Positions 29,213 through 38,619 are shown, counted from the first letter of the stretch. The stretch is 64,000 nucleotides of DNA from Nostoc sp. JL33 (GCF_017114985.1 NZ_JABXKP010000026.1:1-64000), one strand, 5' to 3'. The notes: generated by a model from the letters alone, not told the origin. A program made the numbers and translations.

Positions 29213-29560
29213 ATGAAACAAACGTTGCCTTTACCACCAGAAGTGGTGCAACAAGTAGCTGAATACTTCAGCCTGTTAAGTGAGCCGATGCGCTTGCGGC
29301 TGCTACACTTATTACGGGATGAAGAAAAATGCGTGCAAGAGTTGGTAGAGGCAACACAGACTTCTCAGGCAAATGTGTCAAAGCACCTGAAGGTAATGTG
29401 GCAAGCAGGCATCCTTAGCCGCCGCAGTGAAGGAACTTGCGCCTATTACCGGGTGGAAGATGAAATGATTTTTGATTTGTGTAATCGGGTTTGCGATCGT
29501 CTCGCCACAAGGTTAGAACAGCAAGCCCGTAACTTTCGTGTGTTAAATAGTAATCGCTAA
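29213..29560 (+). CDS. ArsR-family transcriptional regulator with four cysteines
   Basis: A 115-residue winged-helix repressor. HTH region VEATQTSQANVSKHLKVMW and wing SEGTCAYYRVED are clear. Cysteines at 40, 76, 90 and 94 (the last two as CNRVC in the C-terminal helix) could bind metal or form a redox switch; the classic ArsR CVC motif and the SmtB alpha-5 pattern are not evident. It begins 63 bp after accB. Ligand and targets unknown. Confidence 0.85.
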   Translation: MKQTLPLPPEVVQQVAEYFSLLSEPMRLRLLHLLRDEEKCVQELVEATQTSQANVSKHLKVMWQAGILSRRSEGTCAYYRVEDEMIFDLCNRVCDRLATRLEQQARNFRVLNSNR

Positions 29561-29621
29561 TTCTAAGAGAGTTATGAGTTATGAGTTATGAGTTATGAAT
29601 TAAAACTCCTCACTCCTGCAC

Positions 29622-29641
29622 AGACGCGATTAATCGCGTCT
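29622..29641. repeat. 20-bp perfect palindrome, copy 2
   Basis: The same AGACGCGATTAATCGCGTCT as at 26530, here preceded by CTCCTGCAC, that is the flank of copy 1 on the other strand. It lies between the convergent ArsR and GerMN genes. An ATGAGTT tandem repeat (about 29575-29599) lies beside it. Confidence 0.7.
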
Positions 29642-29656
29642 CTACTCCTAACTTTT

Positions 29657-30277
29657 TTAAAGCGGATAATCTTTCTGAAACTGTTCACGAGTTAGCGGTT
29701 GTTGTAACTCTACACCCTCACCGCCTAAAACATCCAACGGTTTGCCGTTCACGTCAATGTACACCTTGGCTTTTGGATTTAAAGTTGTCGCAGTATAAAC
29801 AACTTGTCCCACGCGACCCATCATTGAGGTGCTACCACCCCCACTGGTAAAATCTTCAGATAAATTAACGTGAACCTCATCATTTTCCGCTTTCAACCCC
29901 AACAGTTTGGTTGCTTTGGGGATGGTCGTAGTAGAATCTGTCCCTGCTTTTGGGCCTGCTAATAAACTTTGGAAAGCTGCTTCTAAAGCCTGGTTGGGCT
30001 GTACAGAAGCTACTTTAACAGGCTGGGGAACTAAAGCAACATTTTTGTCTTTTGGTGTGAGCCAATAAACGTTAGCAGTTTGCTCATTACCTGGCTGCTT
30101 AGTTGATGGCTGTGCTGGCTGAACGATTCGCGCAGAAGAATTTGACGGCGTGGGAGTATTGCTGGAGTGTGAAGTAAACAAAGCTACACCGCCACCCACC
30201 GCTACAACCGCTGCTGAGACGGCTGCAATTACGCCTGAAGAAATACGATTAGATCCTTGTTGGTCTTTCATGTTCAA
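29657..30277 (-). CDS. GerMN-domain protein, membrane anchored
   Basis: A 206-residue protein with one N-terminal membrane segment (about 16-40), a Ser/Thr/Pro/Gln linker and a GerMN domain (about 65-200) with VYWLTPKDKNVALVP, LKAENDEVHVNLSEDF and KVYIDVNGKPLDVLGG. GerMN domains occur in spore germination and cell-envelope proteins; in cyanobacteria the role is unknown, probably periplasmic peptidoglycan-related. Confidence 0.85.
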   Translation of the reverse strand: MNMKDQQGSNRISSGVIAAVSAAVVAVGGGVALFTSHSSNTPTPSNSSARIVQPAQPSTKQPGNEQTANVYWLTPKDKNVALVPQPVKVASVQPNQALEAAFQSLLAGPKAGTDSTTTIPKATKLLGLKAENDEVHVNLSEDFTSGGGSTSMMGRVGQVVYTATTLNPKAKVYIDVNGKPLDVLGGEGVELQQPLTREQFQKDYPL

Positions 30278-30557
30278 AACCTTCCTGACTGAGGGCTGAT
30301 ATGGTAGTTATGTGAGGAGCAGCCTGGTTAAAGACGATACTTACAAGTAGAGAGTTTCCCACAACCTGGAGGAGACTTTATGCCTTAAAATGCATTATTC
30401 GTGTAAGTCGCTGACTTCAATTTTAGAATTTTTATTTCTAGTCCGTCACCTACCAAATTATGTAAATCTCTTTCTTTGTGGAGATGACTGAAGATTAAAT
30501 TTACAACGCAGAGGAACGCGGAGTAAAGTATTTATTCCTCTGCGTAAATGTTTGCGT

Positions 30558-32372
30558 TTAATTTTTTACCTGAATGGCGGCGGTAATCCACTTATGAAGT
30601 GTAGTTGTAACTTCATCAATGACAATTTCTTGCGATTTCCGAGTTGCTCTTTCTACAACTTCAACTTTGCCATTAGCGATCGCACGTCCGGTTACAATTC
30701 GATAAGGTATGCCAATCAAGTCAGCATCTTTAAATTTGACTCCAGCACGTTCATCGCGGTCATCTAGTAGGGTTTCAATTCCCGCTTGATTGAGTTCTGT
30801 GTAAAGTTTTTGGGCGATTTCGACTTGTTGAGCATCCTTTATGTTAGGAATTGTGACGATCGCGTGATAGGGTGCGATCGCAACTGGCCAAATAATCCCA
30901 TCTTTATCGTAAGATTGCTCTACGGCAGCTTGTGCCAATCGTGACACGCCTATGCCAAAACAACCCATAACTAGCGGCTTTTCTTCACCCTGTTCATTGG
31001 TATAAGTTGCTCCCATCGCTTGGGAATATTTAGTGCCTAATTGGAAGATGTGACCTGCTTCGATTCCACGGGCACTGAAGAGAGTTTGTTCTGGGTTATG
31101 GATGGCGCGATCGCCTGGTCTTGCCTTCCGTATATCTACTACTTGCTCTGGTAGTTTAACTTGCTCACCCCAATTAGCACCAACTACGTGATAGCCAGCT
31201 TCATTCGCCCCTGTAACAAAGTTTTTTAAATCAACGGCTGTTTGATCCACCAAGCGCAAAAACTTGGGATGGATCTGTTTTTTGGCGGTAATATACTCAT
31301 CTGCGATGTCTGGCGCAATGTAGCCTAAAGGTAGAGATTTCGCTGTCCATGCAAGCTGGGCTTCTACATTTGGTACATCCAAACTAATAATAGTTTTAGC
31401 ACCATACTCAGAAGCCAATTTGGTCAATTCATTTTGCAACTTGACTTGATTAACTTCCTGATCGCCTCGGATGCTCACCAAAACTAACACGGTTATACCA
31501 TTATCATAAACTGTCTGATAAAGGACATTTTTTACTAATTGAGTCGGAGAACAGTTGAGGAGTTGACAGACCTTTTCAATCGTTTCTGTTCCAGGTGTAG
31601 CGCGTTTTTCATAGGTTGTAAACCGTGAGGTTTCAGCGTCGATTGGTAAAGAAACAGCCTTTTCTACGTTAGCCGCGTAATTACCATCCTCAGTGTAGAG
31701 AACTTCATCTTCACCAGCTTCCGCCAAAACCATAAATTCTGTGGAACCAGAACCACCAATTGCACCAGAATCAGCTTCTACCGCCCGAAAAGCTAAACCA
31801 GAACGCCGCAAGATATTGCTGTAGGCTTTATACATATCCTGGTAAGTTTCTTTGAGGCTGGCTTCATCGGCATGGAAGGAGTAGCCATCCTTCATGATAA
31901 ACTCCCGTCCGCGCATTAAACCAAAGCGGGGACGAATTTCATCGCGGAATTTGGTTTGAATTTGGTAGAGATGCTGTGGTAGCTGGCGATAAGAGCGAAT
32001 CATATCACGAGCGATCGTTGTAATTACTTCTTCATGAGTTGGGCCTAATCCTAATTGTTGCTCACGGCGGTCAATTAGGGAAAACATAATCCCTTCAGCT
32101 TTGGTGTAAGTGTCCCAGCGTCCCGATTCCTTCCATAAATCAGCCGGTTGTAATTGTGGTAGGAGACATTCTTGTGCGCCTGTAGCGTTCATTTCTTCCC
32201 GCACAATCTGGGAAACTTTTTGTAGTACCCGCCACATTAGCGGTAGATAAGCATAAATACCGCTACCGATGCGACGAATGTAACCCGCACGGAGTAATAA
32301 TTTATGGCTGGGAATCTCAGCATCAGCTGGATCATCCCGGAGTGTAACGAATAACATTTGTGACAGTCGCAT
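30558..32372 (-). CDS. proS: Prolyl-tRNA synthetase (bacterial type)
   Basis: Class II synthetase. Motif 1 region [20 protein letters not shown], motif 2 [34 protein letters not shown] and motif 3 [13 protein letters not shown] are present, with an INS editing domain (about 220-390) between motifs 2 and 3 and a C-terminal anticodon-binding domain. Length 604 aa, normal for the bacterial type. The 280-bp gap to the GerMN gene downstream has no gene. Confidence 0.97.
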   Translation of the reverse strand: MRLSQMLFVTLRDDPADAEIPSHKLLLRAGYIRRIGSGIYAYLPLMWRVLQKVSQIVREEMNATGAQECLLPQLQPADLWKESGRWDTYTKAEGIMFSLIDRREQQLGLGPTHEEVITTIARDMIRSYRQLPQHLYQIQTKFRDEIRPRFGLMRGREFIMKDGYSFHADEASLKETYQDMYKAYSNILRRSGLAFRAVEADSGAIGGSGSTEFMVLAEAGEDEVLYTEDGNYAANVEKAVSLPIDAETSRFTTYEKRATPGTETIEKVCQLLNCSPTQLVKNVLYQTVYDNGITVLVLVSIRGDQEVNQVKLQNELTKLASEYGAKTIISLDVPNVEAQLAWTAKSLPLGYIAPDIADEYITAKKQIHPKFLRLVDQTAVDLKNFVTGANEAGYHVVGANWGEQVKLPEQVVDIRKARPGDRAIHNPEQTLFSARGIEAGHIFQLGTKYSQAMGATYTNEQGEEKPLVMGCFGIGVSRLAQAAVEQSYDKDGIIWPVAIAPYHAIVTIPNIKDAQQVEIAQKLYTELNQAGIETLLDDRDERAGVKFKDADLIGIPYRIVTGRAIANGKVEVVERATRKSQEIVIDEVTTTLHKWITAAIQVKN

Positions 32373-32574
32373 CGTTTATAGCCTTTCTTTGATCACTAAT
32401 TTCTATGTCAACTAAAGTATGAAGTATTAAGGATGAAGTACAAAGTACACAGTGTTATTTCTTTTTCATTTTTACTTGTAAGCATAGGGCATTGGTTATT
32501 CTCCCTCATCTTCCTCATCCCCCATTCCCCACTCCCTACTCCCCACTCCCCATTCCCTTTAGGAGAAAACTACT

Positions 32575-33957
32575 TTGGCAGATGTAATTTATCAAGCACA
32601 GCCACCCTTAGAATTTATTCCTCCGGCGTTTAACCCCTTATTTCTACGAGTTGTTCAGCTTTTACTACCAACTTACATTAACTGGCAAACACCTATTACC
32701 CAAATTGAAGCAGACAACGTAGAAGTTCTGGTGGATCTCTATCGCCAGTTTCAGGAAGGTAATATCCGTTTTATGTTGGCATTTCGTCATCCTAAAACAG
32801 ATGATCCATTTTGTTTAAGCTACTTGTTTTCTCAACTTGTGCCAAAGGTAGCGCGATCGCAAGGTACAGCACTACAACTTCCCATTCACGCTCATTTTAT
32901 CTACGATCGCGGCATTCCTCTATGGGCAGGTTCCTACGTCGGCTGGATTGCTTCTCGTTTAGGTGGTACTCCGATTCAGCGCGGTAAAGCTGACTGGACA
33001 GGGTTACGTTCGGCGCGTGACTTGTTCGCCAATGGTAAATTCCCGATGGCAGCTGCGCCAGAGGGTGCTACCAATGGTTTATCGGAGAATATTAGCCCCC
33101 TAGAACCTGGTATCGCCCAATTAGGCTTTTGGTGTGCTGAAGATTTGCACAAAGCTGGACGCGACCAACAGGTTCTAATTGTACCAGTTGGGATTAAATA
33201 TAGTTACGTTGATGCTCCTTGGAATGCGATCGCAAATCTTTTAAGTGAATTGGAAGCGGCTAGTGGTTTACCTGTGAATGCACCAGAACAGGCTTCTATA
33301 GAGTCGCTTTATCCCCGGTTGTTGACTTTGGCAGAACATTTGCTTTCGTTGATGGAAAAATTTTACACTCGCTTTTATCATCTAAAGCTGCCAGATATCA
33401 AAACAGCAGTAGGAGAAATCGAAGATAGAAATGAAGCGTTAGCAGTTCGTTTGCAAGCTTTATTGAATGCGGCGCTACTAATATCCGAACAGTATTTTGA
33501 TTTGCAGTCAAAAGGTAGTTTAAGGGATCGATGTCAGCGAGTAGAACAAGCTGGCTGGAATTATATATTTAGAGAAGATTTTAAGGATGCAAAAGGAATA
33601 TCTGCTGTAGAGAAAGCTTTAGGCGATCGCGTTGCTGAAGAAGCGAATGCCCGGATGTGGCACATGCGTTTAGTAGAAAGTTTTGTGGCAGTTTCTGGTA
33701 ATTATATTCGTGAAAATCCAACGGTAGAAAGGTTTGCAGAGACGACTTTAATTTTATGGCAAATGATCGCTAAAATCAAAGGTGAGAAAGCTGTGCGGCG
33801 TCCGCAATTAGGCAAGCAAAAAGTCAAAATAACTGTGGGTGAACCCATATCTATTTCTGAGCGCTACCCGGCGTATCAAGGGAATCGTTTGGCTGCTAGG
33901 CAGTCTGTTGCTGATGTAACGAATGATTTGCAACACGCGATGGAAGGTTTGATTTGA
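32575..33957 (+). CDS. 1-acyl-sn-glycerol-3-phosphate acyltransferase-like protein (PlsC superfamily)
   Basis: A 460-residue acyltransferase. The HX4D-type site appears as AFRHPKTDDPF (near 65), followed by QRGKADWTGLRSARDLF and AAPEGATNGLSENISPLEPG (acceptor-binding region). The C-terminal half (about 260-460) is an extra helical domain not found in small PlsC enzymes. The start is TTG at 32575 with AGGAG about 10 nt upstream; no in-frame ATG lies before the catalytic domain. Substrate not determined. Confidence 0.82.
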   Translation: MADVIYQAQPPLEFIPPAFNPLFLRVVQLLLPTYINWQTPITQIEADNVEVLVDLYRQFQEGNIRFMLAFRHPKTDDPFCLSYLFSQLVPKVARSQGTALQLPIHAHFIYDRGIPLWAGSYVGWIASRLGGTPIQRGKADWTGLRSARDLFANGKFPMAAAPEGATNGLSENISPLEPGIAQLGFWCAEDLHKAGRDQQVLIVPVGIKYSYVDAPWNAIANLLSELEAASGLPVNAPEQASIESLYPRLLTLAEHLLSLMEKFYTRFYHLKLPDIKTAVGEIEDRNEALAVRLQALLNAALLISEQYFDLQSKGSLRDRCQRVEQAGWNYIFREDFKDAKGISAVEKALGDRVAEEANARMWHMRLVESFVAVSGNYIRENPTVERFAETTLILWQMIAKIKGEKAVRRPQLGKQKVKITVGEPISISERYPAYQGNRLAARQSVADVTNDLQHAMEGLI

Positions 33958-34481
33958 TTAGGAGGGTTGCATCTTTATAGCTAAGAAGCAGAATAAAGGT
34001 GTCAGTCGTCAGCAGGCTTATTGATTTCGACCCCTGACTCTTGACTGCCTTAACTAGCAAGAGTGCAATGTAAATGCCCAAGTGTTCATCAGAATCAAAT
34101 ATTATTTTATAAAGTAGATCAATGCAGAGAAAAAACTTCTAGCGATCGCGGGTTTAGATGCCCTGTACGGAGATGCTGTCCGGATATGGTTTATTAAGCT
34201 TACACAAACCCAAAAATGTTTCAAAACTATCTAAGTAAATGGGTGCAGAAAATCGTAGACTCCTAGACCTACATGGTTTTGCTCCTATTTCACCTTGAAT
34301 ATAATTGGGTTAGATAAAAGCAATTTTAACTAAATATGTAACTTGTTTTTTGAGGGTTATAAAATTCCCGTTAAGTTATCCAAATTATATTTAAGAAGAA
34401 TCACGCTTCTCTATTTTTGTAATTCAAATTAAAAATAGAAAAGTCCAGAAAATTGTGATTCTCTGAATCAATTTATAAAAC
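33958..34481. other. Intergenic leader region of the PEP-CTERM gene
   Basis: About 520 bp, increasingly AT-rich toward the gene. No ORF, repeat or riboswitch was recognised. It probably contains the promoter of the PEP-CTERM gene. Confidence 0.5.
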
Positions 34482-35426
34482 ATGAAAACTCACGGCTTAT
34501 TCAATTTACTCAAGGTTGGCGTTACCACTTTTGGAATCTTCTTTGTGGCTGGTCAAGGAGCATATGCATCCGACTTAAAGGGAACAGCATTTAGCATATC
34601 TTTGGAGTGTTTGAACGACACTACCGGTCTTTTGGTGGGCCAAAACCCCAATGATGCTAACGGCTGGCAGTATGCATTTGATTCAAACAAAGATGGGATG
34701 AACGGAAACTACGGGGTTGTTGGTGCACCTGGGACAGTAAATCCCTACGATATTTCTGGTATGGCTATCAAAGAAACTGCTACCAGCATCATTGTAGCCA
34801 TCAATGGCAATATGAAGTTAACAGGACAGGCTGAACAGGGTGCTACAGGCGGTCAGATTGGATATGGTGATTTGTTCTTCAACATGGCCGGTAAGACCTT
34901 TGATAATGCTATGAGCAGTGGGGATTTGTTTGGTATTCACTTCTCTTCAGTGAATGCTTCAGGGGTACAACAAGTAGGTGTTTATAGTGGTGTTCAGGCA
35001 AAGACAGTTACTGATGTCAAAGAGGGCTACACTGTTGCTACATATGGTGGTTTGGCAGGTGGAGGAAATTCTTACGAAAGTCAGGTAAGTAAAGCTAATG
35101 GTGTTGCCACTTATGGTGATTTGACCAGTAGTTACTTTACTAATAATGGCAAGGACAATACATTTAATCTTAATGTAATCCAATCTGGAAATTATCTTAA
35201 TGGAATCTCGTTTCTAGCACAGGGTAATGTAACGCAGCAGTTGCTAACCACTGGCTACGATGCCAACAAATTCAACGGTACACAAACCATTGCATTTGAA
35301 TTCAGTAAATCTACTATTCTCAAATCGACTCCTGAGCCTGCTGCTCTTACTGGTTTAGGAATCGTCGGTCTAGCCTTGGCTGGTAGCAAGCGACGCAAGA
35401 AATCAATCATCGTAGCAATTGGGTAG
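34482..35426 (+). CDS. PEP-CTERM sorting-domain exported protein (XDD3-like)
   Basis: A 314-residue exported protein. Signal peptide about 1-29 (ending GAYASD), a Gly/Asn-rich beta-type body beginning with NGWQYAFDSNKDGMNG, and a classical PEP-CTERM tail: TPEPAALTGLGIVGLALAG followed by KRRKK. The NGWQYAFDS stretch resembles the XDD3 group of exosortase-dependent surface proteins (moderate confidence). The PEP-type tail differs from the EFSPT tail of the 13.6-kb protein, so a different exosortase may process it. It stands alone and has a clear terminator 170 bp downstream. Confidence 0.82.
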   Translation: MKTHGLFNLLKVGVTTFGIFFVAGQGAYASDLKGTAFSISLECLNDTTGLLVGQNPNDANGWQYAFDSNKDGMNGNYGVVGAPGTVNPYDISGMAIKETATSIIVAINGNMKLTGQAEQGATGGQIGYGDLFFNMAGKTFDNAMSSGDLFGIHFSSVNASGVQQVGVYSGVQAKTVTDVKEGYTVATYGGLAGGGNSYESQVSKANGVATYGDLTSSYFTNNGKDNTFNLNVIQSGNYLNGISFLAQGNVTQQLLTTGYDANKFNGTQTIAFEFSKSTILKSTPEPAALTGLGIVGLALAGSKRRKKSIIVAIG

Positions 35427-35598
35427 AGACTATTGGCAATAGGCTTTGATTTATCTTCAGTGATTATGGACACGATAAAAGACTACATTTTTATCAAAAA
35501 AAATGATCGCTGGAGTAATGGAATTTTCGATAAAGCTTAAGCGAAAGTATCCCAAGCTTTATAGATTTCCCTACTAAAGATTAAATAACTAAATTTCA

Positions 35599-35630
35599 AT
35601 GCCCTTACTTTCTAGTAAGGGCATTTTTTC
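35599..35630 (+). terminator. Rho-independent terminator of the PEP-CTERM gene
   Basis: An 11-bp perfect stem ATGCCCTTACT / AGTAAGGGCAT with a 4-nt loop (TTCT), followed by a T-run (35624-35629). Orientation fits the plus-strand gene ending at 35426. Confidence 0.88.
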
Positions 35631-35807
35631 TCTCAGTGAGTTATCAAATACAAAAACTACTCAGGTAATTCTCTAAACAATCTCGGTAACGCTCATAACA
35701 TTTTTAAAATCCAAGCAGACAAGTCGCTAGTTATTCTGCAAACTCTAGATACATCTGTGTTATACTGATGACTTTGATGAGCCATTAGAAGATTTCCAGG
35801 ATTATAT

Positions 35808-36011
35808 ATGGAAACTACAACTAAAAGACAAGAGTTGTTAAAAGCAATCAATCAAAGACTAGAACAAGCTTATGAAGACACTTTAGAAGATGTTCTAGAA
35901 CTGTTAGATATTTGGTCATCTGAGGATCAAGAGGATATTAAAGCCTTTGAAGAAGCTGAAAATGAACCTACTATTACTTGGGAACAGTACAAACAAGAAT
36001 TAGAATCGTGA
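35808..36011 (+). CDS. Antitoxin-like small acidic protein of a type II toxin-antitoxin pair
   Basis: 67 residues, strongly acidic and helical (LEQAYEDTLEDVLELLDIW; ends WEQYKQELES). An AGGA site lies about 8 nt before the ATG. Its TGA overlaps the GTG start of a RelE-like reading frame by 4 nt (GTGA), the typical antitoxin-toxin junction. No DNA-binding domain is obvious. The toxin partner is truncated, so this may be an orphan antitoxin. Confidence 0.6.
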   Translation: METTTKRQELLKAINQRLEQAYEDTLEDVLELLDIWSSEDQEDIKAFEEAENEPTITWEQYKQELES

Positions 36012-36064
36012 CTTATCAAATAGAAATTTCTAATAGGGCTGCGAAACAATTAAAAAAATTATCT
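36008..36064 (+). pseudogene. Truncated RelE/ParE-like toxin
   Basis: GTG at 36008 begins TYQIEISNRAAKQLKKL, the N-terminal strand-helix of RelE-type toxins (family about 85-90 aa). Similarity ends after about 18 codons at about 36061. The frame then runs antisense through a truncated Uma2 gene to a stop near 36167. All catalytic residues of the family lie in the missing part, so no active toxin is expected. Confidence 0.65.
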
Positions 36065-36346
36065 GCCATCATCTCTATTTTTTGCAATTACTCTATCTGG
36101 TTCAGGCTCACTGTTGTTAGACAAAGTAATTGGTTGTTGTCCTCGCAGGGTTGCGCGATCGCCTACTAGCTTATATAATTCTCGATCTAGGCGTGTTTGA
36201 CAAACAGAGTGCGGTTTACCTTTTGCTGCCATCTGGATTATTTCACCCTTAATTAGCTCAACTCGCTGATTCTCCTCAAAGAAGCCGAGTTCAGCTAGAC
36301 GGTGATATTCAGCTATAGTAAAGCGTTTAGCAGTTGTAAGGCTCAT
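36059..36346 (-). pseudogene. 3'-truncated Uma2 family gene
   Basis: 95 codons from the ATG at 36346. The N-terminal half is normal (FTIAEYHRLAELGFFEENQR, ELIKGEIIQMAAKGKPHS, QQPITLSNNSEPEPDRVI). Sequence stops after KNRDD, where the family continues for about 95 more residues including the Glu and Lys of the active site. The break coincides with the break in the convergent toxin gene. Confidence 0.8.
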
Positions 36347-36373
36347 AACAACTACGAGAATGCAGAGTTATTT

Positions 36374-37576
36374 TTATCTTAATATAGTCGTAACTGATTC
36401 AACTCCACCGATAGAAGATGATAAAATATCTAGCTCTTCTTCTTCATCAGGTTCTGTAGCTGCTTCTATACCTACACTCTTCCAAGGAAAGTCAAAATAT
36501 TGTTCTTGAACCGTTTTTAATTCTTTTATTGAATCTTTGAAAAATAATTTAATAGCAGATAACTGGTCTTTTTCAGATAAAAACTCTTGTAGGCTTTTTT
36601 GATAAAAAATAGCTGACCATGCTGGCAAAATTGCTAAATCAACAGGAGTCCATATATTGGGTTTATCGTTAATTACTTTCTGCATGGATTTAATAATTTT
36701 TGAGTGTTCTCCAAAACTATGAGAAACTTCTAAACATATACCTAAATATGGATATTCCGTTAAATTATCTGGATTTAAATTAAAGTATCCAAGACCACAC
36801 CAAAAATTATCGCCTGAAAACTTAGTATAGATAATATATCTACTTTTCCATCTCCATTGAGTCATGCTTGCTGCGCCTTTGATGACACCCCCAAAAGCTA
36901 GCTTGAATTCGTGTTGTACTTCATCATTGAGAGTTGATTGCATGAGATTGAGAGTTTTGTTGAAATTCACCATTGTCAATAAGTCAACTGATGAAAATTG
37001 ATTTGTGTGAGACATTCCATTTTCCCTCATAAAAATTAATATTTCTTTGGCTAAGATATCAAATGCGCGTTTTTCTAGGAAGCTATAAAACTGATACCAC
37101 CTCAGTTGGAAGAAATTTATCTTGGGTGATAACTCAAGGCAATATTCTTTGATTGCTGGTTTTGGCTCAGAAAGTTCATCTTTTGGGTCATAATCACGGG
37201 TAATGTAAATTAAAATTCGATGTCTGACATTTGGTAAATTACTCAAAATCTCAGCATATTTTTTTAAAGCATTCTTATCATCCTTAGCGCCAACTTTTGA
37301 TTCAATAAATATTACATCTGTATTTAAACCAGTTGACAGTTCAACCGCAATATCAAGTCTGCTATCATCTGGATGGCTTTCAAGTCCTTTGTGTTCTTGT
37401 TGAGTTGAAATCTTGATGCTGGAATAATTTTCATCACTAATGATTGAATGATGTTTTAGAAAATCAAGTAATATATCATTATTCAAGGATAAAAAATAAG
37501 TAACAATCTCAGTAAAAAAATCTTCACGCGGTTTGTTTCCTGAATGCAGATTAAGTAAATTGGTAAACAAAGACAT
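36374..37576 (-). CDS. PD-(D/E)XK nuclease superfamily protein
   Basis: A 400-residue protein with a nuclease-like N-terminal half: Asp75 in DSRLDIAVEL, then DVIFIESKVG with Glu92 and Lys94 (E-x-K), the PD-(D/E)XK core. The C-terminal half (about 185-400) is unrecognised and acidic at the end (PDEEEELD). Size and layout resemble stand-alone PD-(D/E)XK family proteins found in defence and mobile regions. AT-rich coding sequence next to a deletion scar suggests accessory DNA. No methylase or other partner is adjacent; the function is unknown. Confidence 0.72.
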   Translation of the reverse strand: MSLFTNLLNLHSGNKPREDFFTEIVTYFLSLNNDILLDFLKHHSIISDENYSSIKISTQQEHKGLESHPDDSRLDIAVELSTGLNTDVIFIESKVGAKDDKNALKKYAEILSNLPNVRHRILIYITRDYDPKDELSEPKPAIKEYCLELSPKINFFQLRWYQFYSFLEKRAFDILAKEILIFMRENGMSHTNQFSSVDLLTMVNFNKTLNLMQSTLNDEVQHEFKLAFGGVIKGAASMTQWRWKSRYIIYTKFSGDNFWCGLGYFNLNPDNLTEYPYLGICLEVSHSFGEHSKIIKSMQKVINDKPNIWTPVDLAILPAWSAIFYQKSLQEFLSEKDQLSAIKLFFKDSIKELKTVQEQYFDFPWKSVGIEAATEPDEEEELDILSSSIGGVESVTTILR

Positions 37577-37657
37577 TTATTTTTAAGTATTTAAGGTAAT
37601 TCCAAAAAATTTATACACAATAACTAGGAGGTGCATCTCGCTTTTGCAAATATACCG

Positions 37658-37774
37658 GGCGATTAGAAATCGCGGCTACACAAACAAAGTCCACCTCCGT
37701 GGACTAAGAAAAAATCAACAGTTTTTAACCTGCGGAGGCAGGTTTTGTCTGTGTAGCCGTGACTTATAGTCGCC
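37658..37774. repeat. ~117-bp inverted-repeat element
   Basis: The left arm (37658-37688, GGCGATTAGAAATCGCGGCT...) and right arm (37743-37774) pair over about 30 nt with few mismatches around CGGCTACACA/TGTGTAGCCG. Two smaller hairpins lie inside (GTCCACCTCCGTGGAC and AACCTGCGGAGGCAGGTT). No ORF. It resembles dispersed non-coding IR elements of Nostoc genomes. Confidence 0.75.
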
Positions 37775-37936
37775 TAGCTAGTAATAAATTAGACTTTTCA
37801 AACTAACGTTGCAGCAGTTATAACTTAGCCGATCGCAGTTTGACAAGGGTGCTACATAAACAATACTTACAACAAATAGGGGTAAAAATTTTACCCCTAC
37901 AAACTTGCGTATTATTTTAAGAATAGCTAGAGAAGG

Positions 37937-38482
37937 TTATGACTCTGTTAAGTGACTTTCTAGCAAAGATGCGATCGCATCAGGATGAATATTCTTGTAT
38001 TTCTTTTTACCAAGCTGTAAAACACAGTTGGGAGCGCTGCCACAGCATTTTTGGCAACTAGTATGTTCAATGGTAACTTTGTCTAACAAACCGCGATCGC
38101 ACAAAGTTTTTTCTAATTCTGATAATAACCCTTTACCACCACGCTTGAGGCAACCGCCCTTTTGGCATACCATAATCCTCGCTTTGGTTTCAGGTGGTAA
38201 ATCCTGATTTTGACACGCATCAATTGGTGTCACCCGATAGGCTTTAATTTTAATTTTACTTGTGCGCGAGTCTAGTTTACTATGACCACAAACGCGAATT
38301 TGCTGACCAGGAACTAAGGATAAACTTAGAGAATGACGCAACTCTTTAGGCAGTTTAATTTCCACATTTCCAGATGGAACTGCCAATTGCATGTATTTAT
38401 ATTTTCCTGGTTCACCACCAACAAAACCTAGTAACTGTCCCTCAAGGTTCAATTCTGATAAGGTCAAATACTTGTCACCCAT
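37937..38482 (-). CDS. (2Fe-2S) thioredoxin-like ferredoxin-domain protein
   Basis: A 181-residue protein. The C-terminal half is a thioredoxin-like [2Fe-2S] domain with MVCQKGGCLKRG and HTSCQKCCGSAPNC. The N-terminal half (about 1-90) is beta-rich with LEGQLLGFVGGEPGKYKYMQ and may bind nucleic acid or act as a partner-binding domain. It is encoded downstream of nifT in the same orientation, as in Nostoc nif regions, suggesting an electron-transfer or Fe-S role in nitrogen fixation (inference). Confidence 0.8.
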   Translation of the reverse strand: MGDKYLTLSELNLEGQLLGFVGGEPGKYKYMQLAVPSGNVEIKLPKELRHSLSLSLVPGQQIRVCGHSKLDSRTSKIKIKAYRVTPIDACQNQDLPPETKARIMVCQKGGCLKRGGKGLLSELEKTLCDRGLLDKVTIEHTSCQKCCGSAPNCVLQLGKKKYKNIHPDAIASLLESHLTES

Positions 38483-38619
38483 GATTGATAAAAAGTTAGG
38501 AATAGGGAATAGGGAATGGGGAGTAGGGAGTAGGGAATTGGGAATTAGGAATTAGGAATTAGGAATTGGGCATTAGTTATTTCTCCCTCATCTCCCTCAC
38601 TCCCCACTCCCCACTATTT

